A DNA stretch of 64,000 nt from Phytophthora colocasiae. Lineage: Eukaryota > Oomycota > Peronosporomycetes > Peronosporales > Peronosporaceae. The translations under genes and the position numbers were made by a program. Positions 1 through 8,830 of the stretch are shown piece after piece. Each line of letters begins with the position of its first letter. Position 1 is the stretch's first letter. The notes beneath the pieces were generated by a model. That model saw nothing but the letters and a program-made list of their open reading frames with translations, did no database searches and was not told the origin of the DNA. The stretch covers positions 744,001 to 808,000 of the forward strand of contig JAGKQI010000096.1 of the NCBI GenBank assembly GCA_018806915.1, read 5' to 3'.

Positions 1-560
1 CCCATGATGATACGCATCGCTCTCGCAGAACTCCGTGAGTAAGTGTTGCTACGTATCCTCGCTTGCAGCCGTTACAGTAGCTGCTGCTAATATGGTACCA
101 TTAGCCGCGCTGTTCCTGGCAACGTCGGACGCGGTGCAAATCCATTGGCGATGTTTGGCTACAGTCGCCGCAAGAGCAGCAGCTCCGCACGCGGTGGACG
201 AGCGCAGGCCGTGCTCCGAATGTCGAGGCCGGAGTGATGCGTGTGGTCATCTTGGAGCTTGGAGACGACGCGCGGTGTTTGAAAGAGAGCCCGGTCACCG
301 GCGCTCTACACGGCTCGACCGGCGCTATGTCGCTCAAGTGCCCCATTGCCACGATAGGCTCCGCGTTACTCACGCCTCTTGCCTTCGCCCGCAAAGTGCA
401 CCTGCTGCTGCGTTGGCGTTAAATCGCGTGGTGCAGCCTTGAGCCTGGAGCGGAGACTTTGCTCTTGCTCGCCATGCTCACTTGGTCAGCACACCTTGTC
501 GACTTTCCGATTCGACACTCGTCCGGCACAGGAACGTCTGCCAGTGTACATGTACGCCAC

Positions 561-960
561 GACAATGTCGCGATGGTCCCCCCTCGACGCGACCAGCAAC
601 GGCTGGAAAGGCACCAACGATGCACATCTCGACGCGATAGGCCAGCAGGTCTGCCGCATGGCAGCAAGTTACCCCCGACGTTGAAGTTGTCTTCCGCCAT
701 GAGCGACTTGCTTACACGATGCAAGCTTCCTCTATCGTTCGCCGCCTGGGTGCAGCTCCGAACCTGCAGTAGAGCTGTCGACGTCGACGGATTAGGACGT
801 CTTTTCGGACACTGCACTGCACTCCTTCCACTCCGAACTTCGGAGTGGAAGTATCGGCGGTTTCTGAATCAGCTCGAGATACATCCGTGTCCGCTGGCGC
901 ACGATCTGGTTTTCTATCGGTGGCGCAATGGCATTGCGGCAATGCGCAATCGACATGGAA
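561..960. repeat. Dispersed repeat, copy A (partner at 2696-2934)
   Basis: About 240 bases of this segment recur almost identically at 2696-2934 in the same orientation, so the two copies flank the STPGR gene. Copy A is longer: it contains about 90 bases (roughly 752-856) plus smaller pieces that copy B lacks. The extra piece includes the perfect hairpin at 825-851. The identity of the repeat is unknown. Copy B lies directly upstream of the Fanzor gene, so it may be an end of that element, which is inference. Confidence 0.8.
825..851. repeat. Perfect 13-bp inverted repeat
   Basis: CTTCCACTCCGAA, one base, then its exact reverse complement. It falls in the segment missing from repeat copy B at 2.7 kb. 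Function is unknown; it could be a transposon-end or transcript hairpin. Confidence 0.8.
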
Positions 961-1003
961 AGCAGCACTGGGGTGAAGGCTATATTCCAGTGATTTACGC
1001 TTC

Positions 1004-2565
1004 CTAGGGCTCGTCGTCGACTATGGGCTCGGCAGGTCTCGTCACGGCGCTGCCTTTGCTAGGCGACAACGGCGTCCGGTGGCGTACTGTACGCGCTGAC
1101 ATTACTCCCGTCTGTCTTGGCGACGGTCTTGCAATCTACAGGTTACAGACGTTAGTGTACAGTTGACTTTCAAGCAACAAGCACAGACTTCTTACCATTG
1201 CTCCGCTGGGTCGGGTCTTGATGTTATGCGAGAAGGTGGCGAACGACGATCGTGGCTCGGCGTACGAACCCGGACCAGGAGGAATATCCCCCGTACGCAA
1301 CATCACGCTCTCGTACCCTGCACTCTTTCGTACTGCACCAGCGAGCCACGAGCTGCGGCTGCTGGGGTTGGCGTGCGGGTCTTTCGGGTCGGCCGGACTT
1401 CCTGGAGGTGCAGGGCGTCGATTTGACATTGGTGACGGTGCTAATCTACCACCAGGGCATTCTGGATTATACGGCGCGTAGATCGGTCCAGGCGAGAACT
1501 CGCCCATATTCTCTCGCGTATGGGTAGCTGGCACGAACTGTACGCGGGTATTTCCTGCCGCAGGAGTATGTGGCTTAGGCTGGTTTGTTTGCCGCTTTCC
1601 AAAGCGCTGCTCATGTCCGAACGCATTGCCGCCGTTCTTGCCGCTCGCATTGTTACCGCCATGCTTGCCACTCGCATTGTTGTTTGGTGTGTGTGGAGCT
1701 TCTTCACGGGGAGTCTGTTCGGGCGTTCCAGTTGAGGGTTGGCGAGGTCTTACAGGAGATGCCGGCATAACGAGAACCCCGTTATGATTGATGACAGACA
1801 ACCAGGATTCGCGATGACCTCGACGAGGAGTATCGACATTCGGTAGACGCGTCTTATGGGCTTCTGCACGTGCTGAAGACTTCGGTGACTGTGGAGCGGC
1901 AAAGGAATACCTAGGTGGTGCAGCCTTGCCGCCGTTTGAGGCTAAATTATTGACGTTGTACTTGGGCCCGGGGCTTTCCGCTGCCATGAGCTCACGCTGG
2001 TGGCCTGTAGCGGTCATATTTACTGCAATTGGCATTCCCGTCAGCTCAAGTATCAACATTATCGGAGACGGAAGCTACCTTTTTGCGATAAAAATCGATC
2101 TGACTTTGGGAAGGACATTTTTGGTGCTCTCGTCTTGATTAACTTGAAATTGTCGTTGTAGTGCCCAGGAGCGAGGCCACTCTCTATCAGTGCAAGCAAT
2201 GATATGAGCATATTCCATACAAATTAGCGCTAATGAACAGATTACCTTTGCTTACAATAGGCATCTGAGGCGATGCACATCCTTTTACACAGCAACAACG
2301 TTAGCTCAAAAGCTTTCCATTAGTTGAGAGCGCACCTCCAATCCAGCTTTCTCGCTTGCCCCATTTGTGATTCTCATCCACAGGCCTATAGTCGGCCTTC
2401 ATAACAACTTGAGCATTGGCGCGTATGTCTGGTTTGGAGTAGATTGGCCCAGGTGATCTCGCTGCCAACAGATAAAGATCAGCTTTAAAAATGTCGATGC
2501 GCAGCGGGGTGTAGTACCCTACCTGCCTCAGCTGGGAATCGCTCCGACCCACCAAAAATCGACAT
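1004..2565 (-). CDS. Sperm-tail PG-rich repeat (STPGR/SHIPPO) protein
   Basis: Five exons can be read on the minus strand: 2565-2523, 2461-2336, 2183-2079, 2004-1196 and 1135-1004, giving about 404 aa. Every junction has GT..AG ends and keeps frame (phases 1,1,1,0). The introns are 61, 152, 74 and 60 nt, and the last has a CACTAAC branch site. The product opens with MSIFGGSERF and carries STPGR motifs spread along its length (SPGPIYSKPD, APGHYNDNF, SPGPKYN, SPGPIYAPY, PPGPGSY), with Asn/Gly-rich low-complexity sequence in the middle. Proteins of this family bind axonemal or cortical microtubules, so a role in the zoospore flagellum is likely. The 152-nt intron could hide another exon. The gene lies between the two copies of the 0.56/2.7-kb repeat. 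Confidence 0.8.
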
Positions 2566-3120
2566 GGGTCTTTAACGCTAATGGTCCTCTCTCCTCTTGC
2601 AAGTCAATTAACCGTACAACCAACACGTTCAGCTTTCCTTGCCACCTAGACCTCACGTCACCGTCGAAATAGCGACCTATTTATTCCTGGCCTTCGACAA
2701 TGTCGCGATGGCCCCCAACGATGCACATCTCAACGCGATAGGCCAGCAGGTCTGCCGCATGGCAGCAAGTTACCCCCGACGTTGAAGTTGTCTTCCGCCA
2801 TGAGCGACTTGCTTACACGATGCAAGCTTCCTCTATCGTTCGCCGCCTGGGTGCGCCGTTTCTGAATCAGCCCCGTGTCCGCTGACGCACGATCTGGTTT
2901 TCTCTCAGTGGCGCAATGCGCAATCGACATGGAAGGCATCACGGGGTACCCAGCAGTTGATCGTCGCAGCACGTGCTGATGCAGGAGAAGTTAACTTCAT
3001 ATGATAGGCACATGCTATTATCTTCTTTCTATTTTCTTCAAGGTATAATATTGTCGAGAACTTTAAGAGCGACGCCCACCAGGCTTCGTGGGTTCCTAGC
3101 GATGGGTGGAGGATTCGAAA
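2566..3120. other. Region between STPGR gene and Fanzor, with repeat copy B
   Basis: Holds repeat copy B and about 185 bases of AT-richer sequence directly before the Fanzor ORF. No gene was recognised and no inverted-repeat partner of the Fanzor 3' flank was found by eye. The motif TATTCCTGGCC occurs here (near 2683) and again after the Fanzor gene (near 5521), which could mark element edges or be chance. Confidence 0.5.
2696..2934. repeat. Dispersed repeat, copy B (partner at 561-960)
   Basis: Deletion derivative of copy A in direct orientation, more than 90% identical over the shared blocks by eye. It ends about 190 bases before the Fanzor start codon. Confidence 0.8.
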
Positions 3121-5442
3121 ATGAACCTTCAAGGGGGAACTTACTATACACGAGGTAGAAAATTTCGGCTTGCTTGCTTTCACTCATTCCGCAATTTGCT
3201 ATGCGAGGGCAAAAGCGTCTCCCACCGGACAAGCCCGGCTTCGAAGATCGTAGCTGAAACACCACCCGAGTTGTACGAGCTGGGACCGCCTTCTCCGCCC
3301 GCCTTGCCGTCACGCAAGCGAGTCAAACGCCAAGATCTGGTGGATCGCAAAGCCAAGAACAAGACCATTGACTTCTTTGTCATGAAAGAAACACTGCGAG
3401 TGTTCTGCAAGCCGGAAGCGACTGGGCTTGCGTGGGACGAATGCATCCAGGAAGTCAACCAAGCCGTCGCGGAGGCGTACCTGCTCGCCAACCTGTACGT
3501 GCTTCGCCAGTTGAAAGACGGCCGTCCTCTCTGCAAGATCGATGCCAAGGACTTGTACCAACCGTGTTTGAGTCTTGTCACTAGCGTTCCTCGCCGGGAA
3601 AAGTTTGAAAAGGTTTTGAAAACGCAAGAGACAAAGGACCGAAGACGGAGATGGGAAGCTAACGGCAGGACTGGAGAGCTGGAGGACATTCCTGTGAGCG
3701 CTTCTCTCGTCACTGAGGAAAGGTTCCAGCAATGGCTAACGACGCAGAAGACCAAGAATAAAGACTTGGAGGAAGCGGCGGATGAATTCTGCAAGCTGCG
3801 CGGGGACCGGAGTCGTCCGAATACGGAATACCTGAATCAAGGCTGGTTCCAAGCTGCTGCGATCCAGATGGCCACGAACGCCAAGAACGGAGTCGTTCGG
3901 AACTTTGCGAAACGCCTCAGGCCGTACGTTATGGACAAGTTTGGGGTTACCAAGGCTGTTGGTAACGAGATCTTGAATGGAGTGTTCGCTCAAACGTTCG
4001 ACTCGGTCCCGGTTCGAGTGGCCGACCCTGTCATTGTGGAGCTGCGCGAGAAAATCCCGCGGACACAAGAGGGGAAAATAAGTTGGGCTCCACAACATCT
4101 TCTACCAATGTTCTACGAGTTCCTACAGTACATCGAGAAGTGGAACAAGGAAAACAAGGGCAAACAAGACTTTGTGGAGAAGCGGGTGTTCTCCCTCCTC
4201 CCAACGAAACGCGGGTTCGAGTCGAGTTACTGCAAGGTGGACTCCACTGGACTACGTTCGCTACTGCTTCGAAGTCCGAACGTTCGTCGCGATCTCACTG
4301 TAGAATACGAAGAGGAAGTGTGGACGCTCAAGGACAGTCTTGCTTCGAATTCTTCATGGATCAAACTGTCTGATCTGTGGTGGCGTCGACTTTTTCACGT
4401 GGACAAACTAGAGAAGCCGGGCGTGCACAGCTTCCATCGAGAGATCACGACAGATGGATACGGCGTTGGCGTGCACATGAATCGCCCCACTCGCGGTAAG
4501 AAGAAGAAGAATAGGGGAAAGGACGGGAAAATGGTGGCGACGAAGAAAAAGAACGTGTCGGACGCACTTGGATTGCCTCTAGCGAAACAACCTACAGGTA
4601 CTACTGAAGACTACGACGTGATTTGGGGGATCGACCCTGGACGCACGGACTTCATCACGGCTACGAACCAGGACGGCAAAACGGTCCGCTTCCGGACGTC
4701 TGATTTCTACCGCGCGAGCGGGTACTCCCGCTCGAATCGAAAATCCAAGCACCGCATCGACAAGTCTCCTGGAACTCGTGAACTGCTTAAGAACACTCCA
4801 AGCAAAATAACCGCTTCGGTTGAGCTGTTCTGCGTCGCGATTGAGTACTGGTTTGAGCACGGGCGGCGCCTTCTCTCGTTCTTTATGGACCCGTTCTTTC
4901 GGAAGCTAAAATTCCGCCGCTTTACACTTCGCAATTCACAGCTGGATCGAGCCTGCTTTGAGCTAGCTGGTGCTCGAGGCACAAAAACAATTGTTGGCTT
5001 TGGTGACTGTGGCATGGCTGGGGAGGGTTTTATCAAAGGGAGTGTGCCGGGACCGGTGAAAACGTTCGCGCGCAAGCTGGCCCGCTACTGCGAGGTCGTC
5101 GTGGTGGACGAGTTTCGTACCAGTAAGAGGCACTACGACTGTCACAGCTTCAGCGACTTGGAGAACCAGCGCGTTAAGCGTAGGTGCAAAGACGGAGTAG
5201 TCCGCAGCGTTCCGGTCCACAAAGTCCTCCACTGCCTAGCCAAGAACGGTGGATGCGGAAAGTCAGTCGACCGCGACGTGAACGCCGCCAAGAACATCCT
5301 CAGCGTGTTGCAGAACCAGTTGGCAGGTGTGGATGAGCGGCCACTTCGTCTTCAGCGAACACCCAAATCTCAACCAAGAAATTTCAATCCTCAGCCCATC
5401 CATCCCAGGGTGGTTCCATTCATTTGGAAGTCGCACCACTGA
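3121..5442 (+). CDS. Fanzor-type (TnpB-like) RNA-guided DNA endonuclease
   Basis: Single 773-codon frame from ATG 3121; a GTG at 3106 also lies in frame but is not a plausible eukaryotic start. The N-terminal two thirds are basic and family-like but not motif-rich. The C-terminal third is a RuvC-like nuclease: GIDPGRTDF with Asp505 (RuvC-I), GFGDCGMAGEG near 626-636 where TnpB has its second acidic motif, VVDEFRTSKR with Glu664 matching the displaced glutamate of Fanzors, a zinc ribbon using Cys674/His675 and Cys705/Cys712, and DRDVNAAKNI with Asp717/Asp719 (RuvC-III). A Lys/Arg-rich stretch (about 460-480) could be a nuclear signal. No stops or frameshifts occur and all catalytic residues are present. 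The family is transposon-borne and several eukaryotic members cut DNA guided by an RNA transcribed next to the gene. No second transposon ORF was found beside it. Confidence 0.93.
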   Translation: MNLQGGTYYTRGRKFRLACFHSFRNLLCEGKSVSHRTSPASKIVAETPPELYELGPPSPPALPSRKRVKRQDLVDRKAKNKTIDFFVMKETLRVFCKPEATGLAWDECIQEVNQAVAEAYLLANLYVLRQLKDGRPLCKIDAKDLYQPCLSLVTSVPRREKFEKVLKTQETKDRRRRWEANGRTGELEDIPVSASLVTEERFQQWLTTQKTKNKDLEEAADEFCKLRGDRSRPNTEYLNQGWFQAAAIQMATNAKNGVVRNFAKRLRPYVMDKFGVTKAVGNEILNGVFAQTFDSVPVRVADPVIVELREKIPRTQEGKISWAPQHLLPMFYEFLQYIEKWNKENKGKQDFVEKRVFSLLPTKRGFESSYCKVDSTGLRSLLLRSPNVRRDLTVEYEEEVWTLKDSLASNSSWIKLSDLWWRRLFHVDKLEKPGVHSFHREITTDGYGVGVHMNRPTRGKKKKNRGKDGKMVATKKKNVSDALGLPLAKQPTGTTEDYDVIWGIDPGRTDFITATNQDGKTVRFRTSDFYRASGYSRSNRKSKHRIDKSPGTRELLKNTPSKITASVELFCVAIEYWFEHGRRLLSFFMDPFFRKLKFRRFTLRNSQLDRACFELAGARGTKTIVGFGDCGMAGEGFIKGSVPGPVKTFARKLARYCEVVVVDEFRTSKRHYDCHSFSDLENQRVKRRCKDGVVRSVPVHKVLHCLAKNGGCGKSVDRDVNAAKNILSVLQNQLAGVDERPLRLQRTPKSQPRNFNPQPIHPRVVPFIWKSHH

Positions 5443-5769
5443 AAAGTGGCGCGAAGTTGACCGCCGGTCCTTCTCAGACAAAAAAGAAGGAGTCGGTATT
5501 ACCTCGGCGAGGTAACGAGCTATTCCTGGCCAAACCATTAACCAACTACGCTCTACCACTCACATATCCAAGTACACGTGCAATTCTACCTTGCTCTCCC
5601 AGTAGAAGGAAGTGCCTTAAAGAACGTGCAAGTTGCAACATGTAATTGATACATTGAAGTTGTTCGTGTAAAGTTGCCTATCAAATCTTGACATTTTCTG
5701 CAACATAAGAACATTTATCAGCAACTCAACCGCACATTTTTATTGGACGGTTGGTACTGTAGCACCACC
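5443..5769. other. Fanzor 3' flank and ATP10 upstream region
   Basis: Non-coding stretch of 327 bases. Fanzor and TnpB guide RNAs come from just past or overlapping the 3' end of the ORF, so this is where such an RNA would be expected. The only clear structure is the hairpin at 5499-5515. The final 40 bases, with CCGCACATTTTTATT, resemble an oomycete initiator for ATP10. Confidence 0.5.
5499..5515 (+). ncRNA. Hairpin 3' of Fanzor (candidate guide-RNA element)
   Basis: TTACCTC-GGC-GAGGTAA is a perfect 7-bp stem with a 3-nt loop, 57 bases after the Fanzor stop. Its position fits a guide-RNA scaffold, but this is inference; it may simply be a chance or terminator-like palindrome. Confidence 0.25.
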
Positions 5770-6660
5770 ATGCTGCCTCGCCGTACAGCATCGGCGCTTC
5801 GCCGGTGCCGCACGCCGCTCCACGCTGCTTTCTCCAGCTCCTCAGACGCGTCTAAGGGTCCCGCCGCTTCTGACCCCCCAGCCAAACCTAAGAAAATTCT
5901 GTCACTCCGTGCGTCCCCGAAACAGAATCTGCGTAATGCTCTTGAGGCTCTGGACGAAATGATTGATGAAGCAGAGCGTAAAGTGGAAAAGAAATACCGT
6001 CCCAACATGTTTGCAGAGTTCAAGCAACTTAACGACACTGAAGGAAAAGTGCTAGAAGGTAGCGAGACGCTCATCGAGGTTGGCAAGGCCAAGAGTGTCC
6101 CCTCTTTGAAGGTGGACACGCTCGAAGGCAAGCCGGTAGACGTCCAGAACTTTGTGACCAATGGAAAAGTGACGCTTGTGCTCACATCTTTCAAGAATTA
6201 CGGGCTGGCCATGCTACCAGCCTGGCGGGACGGCTTTAAAGCCGCCTTGACTGATCAACAGGGAAAATTGGACACCAGAGTGCAGACGCTCACGCTTAAT
6301 GTGATCGAGGAATGGTACATGAAGTTGGTGAGCAGCAGCATCACGCGTGGGCTTCAAGAGAATACACCCAAGGAGCTGCACGCCACCACGTTCGCGCACT
6401 TTGGACGCTGCGACGAGTTCCGGACACCACTGGCACTTGACAACAGCTTTGTGGGGTACGCTCACTTAGTAGATGGCAAAGGGCGGATCCGTTGGATGTA
6501 CGTTGATACAGTTGGAGGAGTATGATACGTGAAGGCTGGGACTAATGTGGTTTGTTGCTTGTTTTGTAGTGCAGGAGGTCCTGCGACGCCCAAGGAGCTC
6601 GAGAGGTTAGCGAAGGTGACGAAGCAGTTGTTAACTCAGAGCGCCCAGCGCCGTCGGTAA
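5770..6660 (+). CDS. ATP10: Mitochondrial ATP synthase assembly factor ATP10
   Basis: Two exons, 5770-6497 and 6570-6660, encode 272 aa. The start at 5770 has an ACCACCATG context and opens a basic, Ser/Arg-rich mitochondrial presequence (MLPRRTASALRR); an ATG at 5743 is in frame but in poorer context. The 72-nt intron has a GTACGT donor and TTTTGTAG acceptor. Splicing restores the family ending GRIRW-IAGGPATPKELERL, which unspliced reading loses. Other Atp10 signatures are the VTLVLTSFKNYGLAMLPAW segment and the late F-x-G-YAHLVDGKGRIRW block. In yeast Atp10 helps insert Atp6 into the Fo sector at the inner membrane. The same role is inferred here. Confidence 0.92.
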
Positions 6661-6775
6661 ATGGACGGATAGACAGCAATAACTGAAGCGTATCACATGT
6701 CTTGAATTCTCCAGAAGCAGCACCACATCAACGGACGAATACAATAGGATGAAAGTGCCCGAAAATGTAAGCTAC

Positions 6776-8630
6776 CTATGGGGTGTCCATGTTGACAGGC
6801 GTAACTACAGCTCCTCCTCTAGCTGCTGGTACTGGAGGGGTTTCTACCGTGATATCCACCGCATCCAAGTCAACGTTACTTTTGCACATCGGACATGACT
6901 GAGCACACGGTAAAGCAGGTTAGTATCAACGTCATGACGTGTATTCTACGAAAACACTTACCGTGTTGCGCTTCAGCCACTCGTCAATGCAAGCAACGTG
7001 GAAAATATGTTTACACGGCAGGTTCCGAACGTCTTCTCCGTCTTCAAAGTCAATCTACAGAGTACGGTGTCAGAAACTTGCAACTGAAGCTATGGATTGT
7101 AAAACGTACTAGGCATATGGGGCAGACATCTTCGTTTTCAGCGCTGGCTGGACTCAGCTCTCGTGCTGGCGATTCCGGATTCCGCTCAGCACGGTTGTAC
7201 TTCGTGATCCGCAACTGATCCAATCTCTCTTTTGTTACACCACGAACAACAGCAACACCACGCATCTGAGCAGCTCGAAGCTGACCGACCATTTGACAAG
7301 ACGAGTTATTAGTACACTCTAATTTCACTTCAGAACCCATCCAAAAACTTACATTTCTTCGATCTGCACGTCGCCATCGAAGAAGAAGTGCCAACAGTAC
7401 GAAAACTACAGTAATAATGAAGGCACCGAGCACGTAAACCAGCGACTCCGGGTCCAGCGGGAGCGTATTGGTAGCAGCACTCGTCGTCACTGCGTTTGTG
7501 GTGTTATATACCCACATATCCCCTAGCTGCGTTTGGTAGCTGCCGCCATGGATGACCATACTATCTTCACGCCAAAGAGCCGCTCGGTGGTTATAACGCA
7601 GCGGTGGAGCTGCGTTTTCAGTCTCAATCACAGCTTGTCGTGCTTCCATGGCTAAATTGTTGAAATCAAATTTTCCTAACACGATGTCGTCGTAAACGTA
7701 ACCACTGGAGCTCTGTTGAGGCTTGTAGTATCCACCGAAGAACCACATATTACTTCCTTGTGTAGTAACAATCGACGTGTAAGCTCGAGGTACATCAGTC
7801 GACGGCGTGATACTCTTCCAAACATTGTTACTGAAGTCATAGACCCACACGTCATCCAGTAGTGTCCAGCTTGAAAAGAGAAGATGACGACCGCTGTACG
7901 CCAGCAAGTAAGCTTGACTTTTTTCACTATTGTCGTGGAGCAATGCTACTGAATGGGAGAAGCGAGTAGGTGGTTGTGTATTCCCTGTCGGCTCCATTTT
8001 TTGCCATTCGTACGTACTTAGATCATACCTCCATAGATCGTTGTAGTCCACTGGGGATTCTTCACCTTTTTCGTCGTAAGCGATGCCTCCAAACATAAAG
8101 AGGAAGTCGTCGTGGATGACAACCCCAGCTTCCGACCGGGCATCAGGTCTACTTGCCGAACTCGATGGGGTAGGATCCATGGTCCACTTAGGAGTATCTA
8201 CAGTTAACGAAAGTCGCCAAATGTCGTTGTACTGCACCACTGGCACACCATTCCCAGACGTTGGTGTGGTGTCTCCGGTCTCCACTGCTAAGAGTGACAA
8301 ACCACCGAAGATAATGAATTCGTTAACAGAAACGTTAGAATGAAGAATTCCTGCGTGGTGGAATCGATTTGAAGGCCGATTCTTCCCGACTGGTAGCTCA
8401 GCCCACTGTCTATCGAGGAGATCGAAGACCCACGTGTCATTGTACTCGATATCTTCGTCTGCTGTGTTCGAGCTGATACCTCCGAAGACGTACAAATTGT
8501 CTTGGAAGACAGTGATAGCATGAGCAGATCGTCTATCAGGCTGTACTCGAGAAGATCCGAACGATGTGCCCCAAAGTTGAGTCCATTGCGCTGAGGTAGC
8601 AGGTCCCACGATTTCTGTCATCATTTCCAT
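6776..8630 (-). CDS. Kelch-repeat, transmembrane, RING-H2 protein (probable E3 ligase)
   Basis: Exons 8630-7353, 7280-7110, 7054-6962 and 6898-6776 give about 554 aa. Six Kelch blades (FGG motifs such as [31 protein letters not shown]) fill the first 370 residues. A single membrane span follows ([20 protein letters not shown]), then a cytoplasmic tail ending in a RING-H2 finger. The ring is assembled only after two splices: [19 protein letters not shown] and SCPMC. The intron 7281-7352 is 72 nt, free of stops, and has GTAAGT and a TACTAATAAC branch site, so an unspliced reading hides it. RING-H2 proteins of this layout transfer ubiquitin at membranes. The Kelch propeller before the membrane span is the unusual part. 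No signal peptide is visible, and a stop lies just upstream of the ATG in frame. Confidence 0.88.
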
Positions 8631-8830
8631 CGTCGATCAAGGAAATCTACCTGCACTCACGCGGGTGAATAAAATAAAGTGCTAGGAATACACACTCATG
8701 TGGGCCGTTGTGAACCAAAACTGCAGCATAACGTTTACTGCTCAGATTACGAGGAACAAGTGCAACCCCTATCTATAGCATAGCTTTGTGTATATAGCAC
8801 TCTACACTTTCACTGCCAAAAGTTACTTTT

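Larger units (their letters stand above)
1..1003. other. Region without a supported gene
   Basis: GC-rich stretch with overlapping open frames on both strands, none with recognisable domains, convincing codon bias or splice structure. It holds one copy of a duplicated segment (561-960) and a perfect inverted repeat (825-851). The 3' end of the STPGR gene starts at 1004. Confidence 0.5.

Noticed and set aside
459..1007. 182-codon plus frame
   Set aside because: GC-rich chance frame running over a repeat, with no domain or codon bias; overlaps the true last exon of the STPGR gene.
3106..3120. GTG start five codons upstream for Fanzor
   Set aside because: Non-AUG starts are unlikely here; ATG 3121 is the first in-frame Met.
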